Shown here one piece after another: positions 15,563 through 18,271 of a stretch of DNA of 18,271 nt. The notes under the pieces are model-generated. The model was not told the DNA's origin, did no database searches, and saw nothing but the letters and a program-made list of their open reading frames with translations. Each line of letters begins with the position of its first letter. Within the stretch, counting starts at the first letter, position 1. Source of the stretch: UBA2108 sp963925495 (GTDB lineage: Bacteria; Bacteroidota; Bacteroidia; Flavobacteriales_G; Salibacteraceae); NCBI GenBank assembly GCA_963925495.1, contig CAWUST010000013.1:1-18271 (forward strand), given 5' to 3'. A program made the translations under genes and the position numbers.

Positions 15563-15762
15563 GAAATAATAATTGTGATCGGCTCAATTTCGCATAATTT
15601 TTTGCAAAAAAAGAGATGATGAAAATTCCTTGATTAAGATTGGATTTTCGGGCGATGAAATATATTAATTAGCTTGTTTCACAAAGGATTTTTGTACGCG
15701 GCTCTATTAATTTGCTAATTCAATAAAAATTACAATCTTTGAGGCTAACAAAAAATATTCAA

Positions 15763-16944
15763 ATGAAAGTATTATCAAGTTTCTTATTCACATTACTAAT
15801 ATCCATTTTTACAATGGCTCAAGATAATTCTATTGAGTTTATAGATAATGATTTTGCAAAAGCTAAAGAAGCTGCGAAAAAAAGTGGAAAATTGATTTTT
15901 GTAGATGCATACACTACTTGGTGTGGACCCTGTAAATGGATGGCAGCTAATAAATTCACCAATGATACTATTGCAGAATTTTATAATAAAAATTTCATTT
16001 CCCTAAAAATGGATATGGAAAAGGGTGATGGAAAGGAGATGGCTAAAAGCTATAACGTGAGAGCGTATCCAACTTTACTGTTTTTGGACGCTGAAGGTAA
16101 TTTAGTACATAGAAAAGTTGGAGCTTCAAGGAAAAATAAGGACTATACAGACTTGGGACTTATAGCATTAAATCCTTATGAAAATTTGGCAGCTTATAAT
16201 AAGGTTTGGGAAGAAGGAGATAGAAGTGTAGGTTTTGTAAAAACTTACCTCAATAAGTTAGGAACTGCTAGGGTTGTGTCAAAAGATGTTGTGAGTGCAT
16301 TCTATGCCAATTTGAATGAAGAACAATTAATGGATGAAGGCACTTGGAATATAATTAGTAGGTACGATAAAAGTGTTGACTCTAAAGGAATGGTAAATCT
16401 TTTGGCGAAAAAAGACGCTTACATTGCTTTGTATGGCCAAGAAAAAGTAGAGAAAAAACTGTATCAAAATTACTTGACTTACATATATTCAAAGGTTAAT
16501 ACACGTGATTTCAGTATGAAAGAAATGGAATTAACCATGATTGACATTAAAAAGAAACAAATTCCATATTGGCAAAAAATTATTTTGTTGGGAGATTTAG
16601 CTCACCTTCAAAAAACAAAAAAGTACAAAGAGTATTGCGAAGTTGTTACCGATGATGCCGGTGAATATTTTAATGAAGATGCTGGCCTGTTAAACCGTTT
16701 CGCTTGGAATGTTTTTGAATGGTCGGACAAAAATAAAGAATTGGAAATAGCTTTAGCTTGGGCAAAGCGTTCATTAGAATTACAAGAACATTCTGCAGTT
16801 CAAGATACTTATGCCAATTTGCTTAATAAGTTAGGTAGAAAAAACGAAGCCATTGCTGCAGGAGAAAAAGCGCTAGAAATGGTAAAAAAAGAAGGTGGAG
16901 ATGTTGCTGCTTACGAAAAAACACTTGAGTCTTTTAAGAAGTAG
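15763..16944 (+). CDS. Exported thioredoxin-family protein with a helical C-terminal domain
   Basis: 393 residues from the preferred ATG at 15763; a TTG at 15739 would add eight residues ahead of the signal peptide. A Sec signal peptide (MKVLSSFLFTLLISIF, cleavage after TMA) sends it to the periplasm. Residues 24-125 are a thioredoxin domain: VDAYTTWCGPCKWM with the redox pair Cys54 and Cys57 and the cis-Pro loop VRAYPTLLF. The remaining 260 residues are mostly helical; the end (about 330-390) has TPR-like repeats with alternating Ala and Leu (AWAKRSLELQEHSAVQDTYANLL, then NEAIAAGEKALEMV). It is probably a disulfide oxidoreductase or reductase for an envelope substrate; direction and partner are unknown. 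Its end overlaps the end of the nadB remnant on the other strand by 11 bases. Confidence 0.88.
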   Translation: MKVLSSFLFTLLISIFTMAQDNSIEFIDNDFAKAKEAAKKSGKLIFVDAYTTWCGPCKWMAANKFTNDTIAEFYNKNFISLKMDMEKGDGKEMAKSYNVRAYPTLLFLDAEGNLVHRKVGASRKNKDYTDLGLIALNPYENLAAYNKVWEEGDRSVGFVKTYLNKLGTARVVSKDVVSAFYANLNEEQLMDEGTWNIISRYDKSVDSKGMVNLLAKKDAYIALYGQEKVEKKLYQNYLTYIYSKVNTRDFSMKEMELTMIDIKKKQIPYWQKIILLGDLAHLQKTKKYKEYCEVVTDDAGEYFNEDAGLLNRFAWNVFEWSDKNKELEIALAWAKRSLELQEHSAVQDTYANLLNKLGRKNEAIAAGEKALEMVKKEGGDVAAYEKTLESFKK

Positions 16945-17991
16945 GTCCCTTGTTATGATTATTTGAATCGTTTGCAATTAAGTCGGCGACAGTAAGCATG
17001 TTTTTTCTTTCAAAAAAATTTACATAATAGGAGCTTGACTCACATTCAGTTAAGAAGGAACTTTTTAATTTATTGATTTGTTCTACGGCAATTTGGAGTG
17101 TCGATTCACTTTTTTTGATGCCAACATTCTCACTCATAATTTTCTTTAATTGTTGTCTAGTTGATTTATGTCTTTGAGTTGAATATGTCTTACTATCTAT
17201 TTCTTCGAAATTTAAATTTTTTATTTTCTGAGTTGAAATTTCTTTGGCAATAAGATCAGCAAATACTAATGCCTCTAATAAGGAATTAGAGGCTAATCGG
17301 TTAGCTCCATGTAAGCCAGTTCGTGCACATTCCCCAAAAGCAAAAAGATTTTTCAAACTAGTTTTTCCCACCATATCAACTGTAATTCCACCACATAAGT
17401 AATGCGCTGCCGGTGTAATAGGAATTAGATCTTTAAAAGGGTTTACGCCTTTTGAAACACATTTTTTAATAATAGTAGGGAATTCATTTTTAAAATTTGT
17501 TGACTCTAAATGCCTACAATAAATATAAATGTTATCATTTTTCGAATGTAACATTTCATTGGCAATTGCATTTGATACGATGCCCTTGTAGCTAATTCCA
17601 TTCTTGAATCGTAATTGGCCATAAATCGTTCGTGATTATCATTTAGGAGGTGAGCTCCGAAATCTCTAACGGCTTCAGAAATGAGAAAGGATGGATTGTC
17701 ATTTCCTTTGAGTGAGGTTGGATGAAACTGGATGTATCTCATTATCCGAAATTAAGGCTCTAAAAGCCAGAGCAATTCCATCACCGGTTGCCGGAAGTGG
17801 GTAGTAGTATGTTCGTAAAATTGACCAATTCCACCCGAAGCAAGAACTGTATGCTGTGCATAAATCTTTACTGTTTTTTTTGTGGAAAGGTGAAGTGCGA
17901 TTACCCCAAAACATTCTTCTTTTTCTTTGTCTGCCTTCAGTAAATCAATAACAAATAGATGCTCAATAATTTCAATATTCCCTAGATTCAA
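16934..17991 (-). pseudogene. nadB: Decayed L-aspartate oxidase gene (nadB)
   Basis: Fragments in three frames assemble into L-aspartate oxidase, the FAD enzyme making iminoaspartate for NAD synthesis. In order: NIEIIEHLFVIDLL, HTVLASGGIGQFYEHTT, PLPATGDGIALAFRA, MRYIQFHPTSLKGND, DSRMELATR, GIVSNAIANEM, PITPAAHYLCGGITVD, TGLHGANRLASNSLLEALV and MLTVADLI. Comparison with the family locates three single-base lesions: a loss near 17801, a gain near 17743 and a loss near 17582, in the codon for the Asp of the conserved PRD/TRD motif. The first roughly 130 residues, including the FAD-binding GxGxxG and the HHRDATG region, are absent; the open frame begins only at 17991, beside the IS30 end. The last 25 or so residues after TVADLI are also replaced by unrelated text (ANDSNNHNKGPTS). 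The gene cannot make active enzyme. It may be the relic of a once functional copy or of a duplicate. Confidence 0.9.
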
Positions 17992-18015
17992 TTGCTAGTG
18001 CAAGTTTTAGAAATC

Positions 18016-18051
18016 AATACTCCCTCTGGTTTTAAAAACAGAGGGAGTATT
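18016..18051. repeat. 36-bp near-perfect palindrome next to the IS30 transposase
   Basis: Arms 18016-18028 and 18039-18051 are perfect 13-bp inverted repeats (AATACTCCCTCTG and its complement). The 10-nt centre is itself nearly symmetrical (GTTTTAAAAA), so the whole forms a palindrome with one mismatched pair. No T run follows either arm in the right place, so it is not an ordinary intrinsic terminator. It lies 25 bases from the truncated end of nadB and 24 bases before the transposase ATG. It may be the terminal inverted repeat of the IS abutting a second, inverted end, or the palindromic target that IS30 elements prefer. Confidence 0.8.
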
Positions 18052-18271
18052 AAAAAAAATCTAAAATTTGTGTTTATGACATACAAACAATTAAATTTTG
18101 AGCAAAGGTACAGCATAGAGGCCATGCGCAAATTAAAGACCGCGAAGAGGCTTATATGGCAGTCTATGAATATATCTGAGAGTACTTTTTATCGCGAGCT
18201 TAAGCGAAATACTAGAGTGAAGAGCTACAAAGCTAAGTATGCTCAAATGCTTGCGGATGAACGAAAAAAGG
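18039..18271 (+). mobile_element. Left part of an IS30-family insertion sequence
   Basis: The transposase N-terminus with a GC-richer codon choice than its neighbours starts here and leaves the window. The left boundary is set at the second arm of the palindrome, which is a guess; the right end is outside the window, so no target duplication can be checked. The nadB remnant ends just beyond it. Confidence 0.55.
18076..18271 (+). CDS. IS30-family transposase, N-terminal part (runs off the window)
   Basis: 65 codons are visible. MTYKQLNFEQRYSIEAM opens like IS30-family transposases and is followed by the helix-turn-helix recognition segment STFYRELKRN, the family hallmark, then the second DNA-binding region (YKAKYAQMLADERKK). 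The catalytic DDE domain lies beyond the window edge, so whether the enzyme is intact is unknown. Reading begins at the ATG at 18076, after an A-rich leader. Confidence 0.88.
   Translation, partial: MTYKQLNFEQRYSIEAMRKLKTAKRLIWQSMNISESTFYRELKRNTRVKSYKAKYAQMLADERKK

Noticed and set aside
15596..15612. AT-only palindrome TTTTTTGCAAAAAA after the helicase gene as a terminator
   Set aside because: It has no GC stem, so it is most likely chance in AT-rich DNA.
18016..18060. Intrinsic terminator between nadB and the transposase
   Set aside because: The hairpin is strong, but on the plus strand an A run follows and on the minus strand no T run follows, so the geometry is wrong for termination.

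Overview
The window is AT-rich DNA (by eye roughly one third G+C) from a member of the Bacteroidota, probably a flavobacterium-like or cryomorphid-like marine or host-associated lineage. The reasons are the absence of Shine-Dalgarno sequences, several upstream sites matching the Bacteroidota promoter (TTG, about 19 nt, TAnnTTTG), the rsmD / DUF3822 / RecD-like helicase neighbourhood typical of that phylum, and IcmF and MMPL proteins of the Bacteroidota type. A species cannot be named from the window.

Layout. 1-630 holds a minus-strand gene remnant broken by several frameshifts, ending at a strong terminator that serves the next gene. 656-3666 (minus) encodes a lipoprotein resembling the LPP20/LpoB type and a 12-TM MMPL/RND-type exporter. 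3801-6038 (plus) encodes a small exported protein, a classical SDR oxidoreductase and a double-domain VOC protein; the last two are one base apart. 6186-6565 is a dead lipoprotein gene with one frameshift and two nonsense codons. 6633-8026 is a convergent pair: a beta-class DNA methyltransferase and an uncharacterised protein with restriction-nuclease-like features. 8358-11739 is an adenosylcobalamin-dependent acyl-CoA mutase of the IcmF type, split into two reading frames by a single extra T in a T5 tract. 11794-13923 (minus) is a small operon of a membrane protein, DUF3822 and rsmD, divergent from a RecD-like helicase (14141-15562). A secreted thioredoxin-like protein follows (15763-16944). 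The right end is a decayed nadB (three clear single-base indels, both termini missing) next to a 36-bp palindrome and the start of an IS30-family transposase that runs out of the window.

How the genes relate. IcmF would interconvert isobutyryl-CoA and n-butyryl-CoA, with its own G-domain guarding the B12 cofactor. SDR and VOC are probably co-transcribed. The membrane protein, DUF3822 and rsmD form a tightly packed unit with rsmD translationally coupled. The most speculative and most interesting pairing is the methyltransferase with its convergent nuclease-like neighbour. The second theme is gene decay: three loci are clearly broken while most neighbours are intact, so the two-frame IcmF could be early decay, a sequencing error in a homopolymer, or a +1 recoding site.
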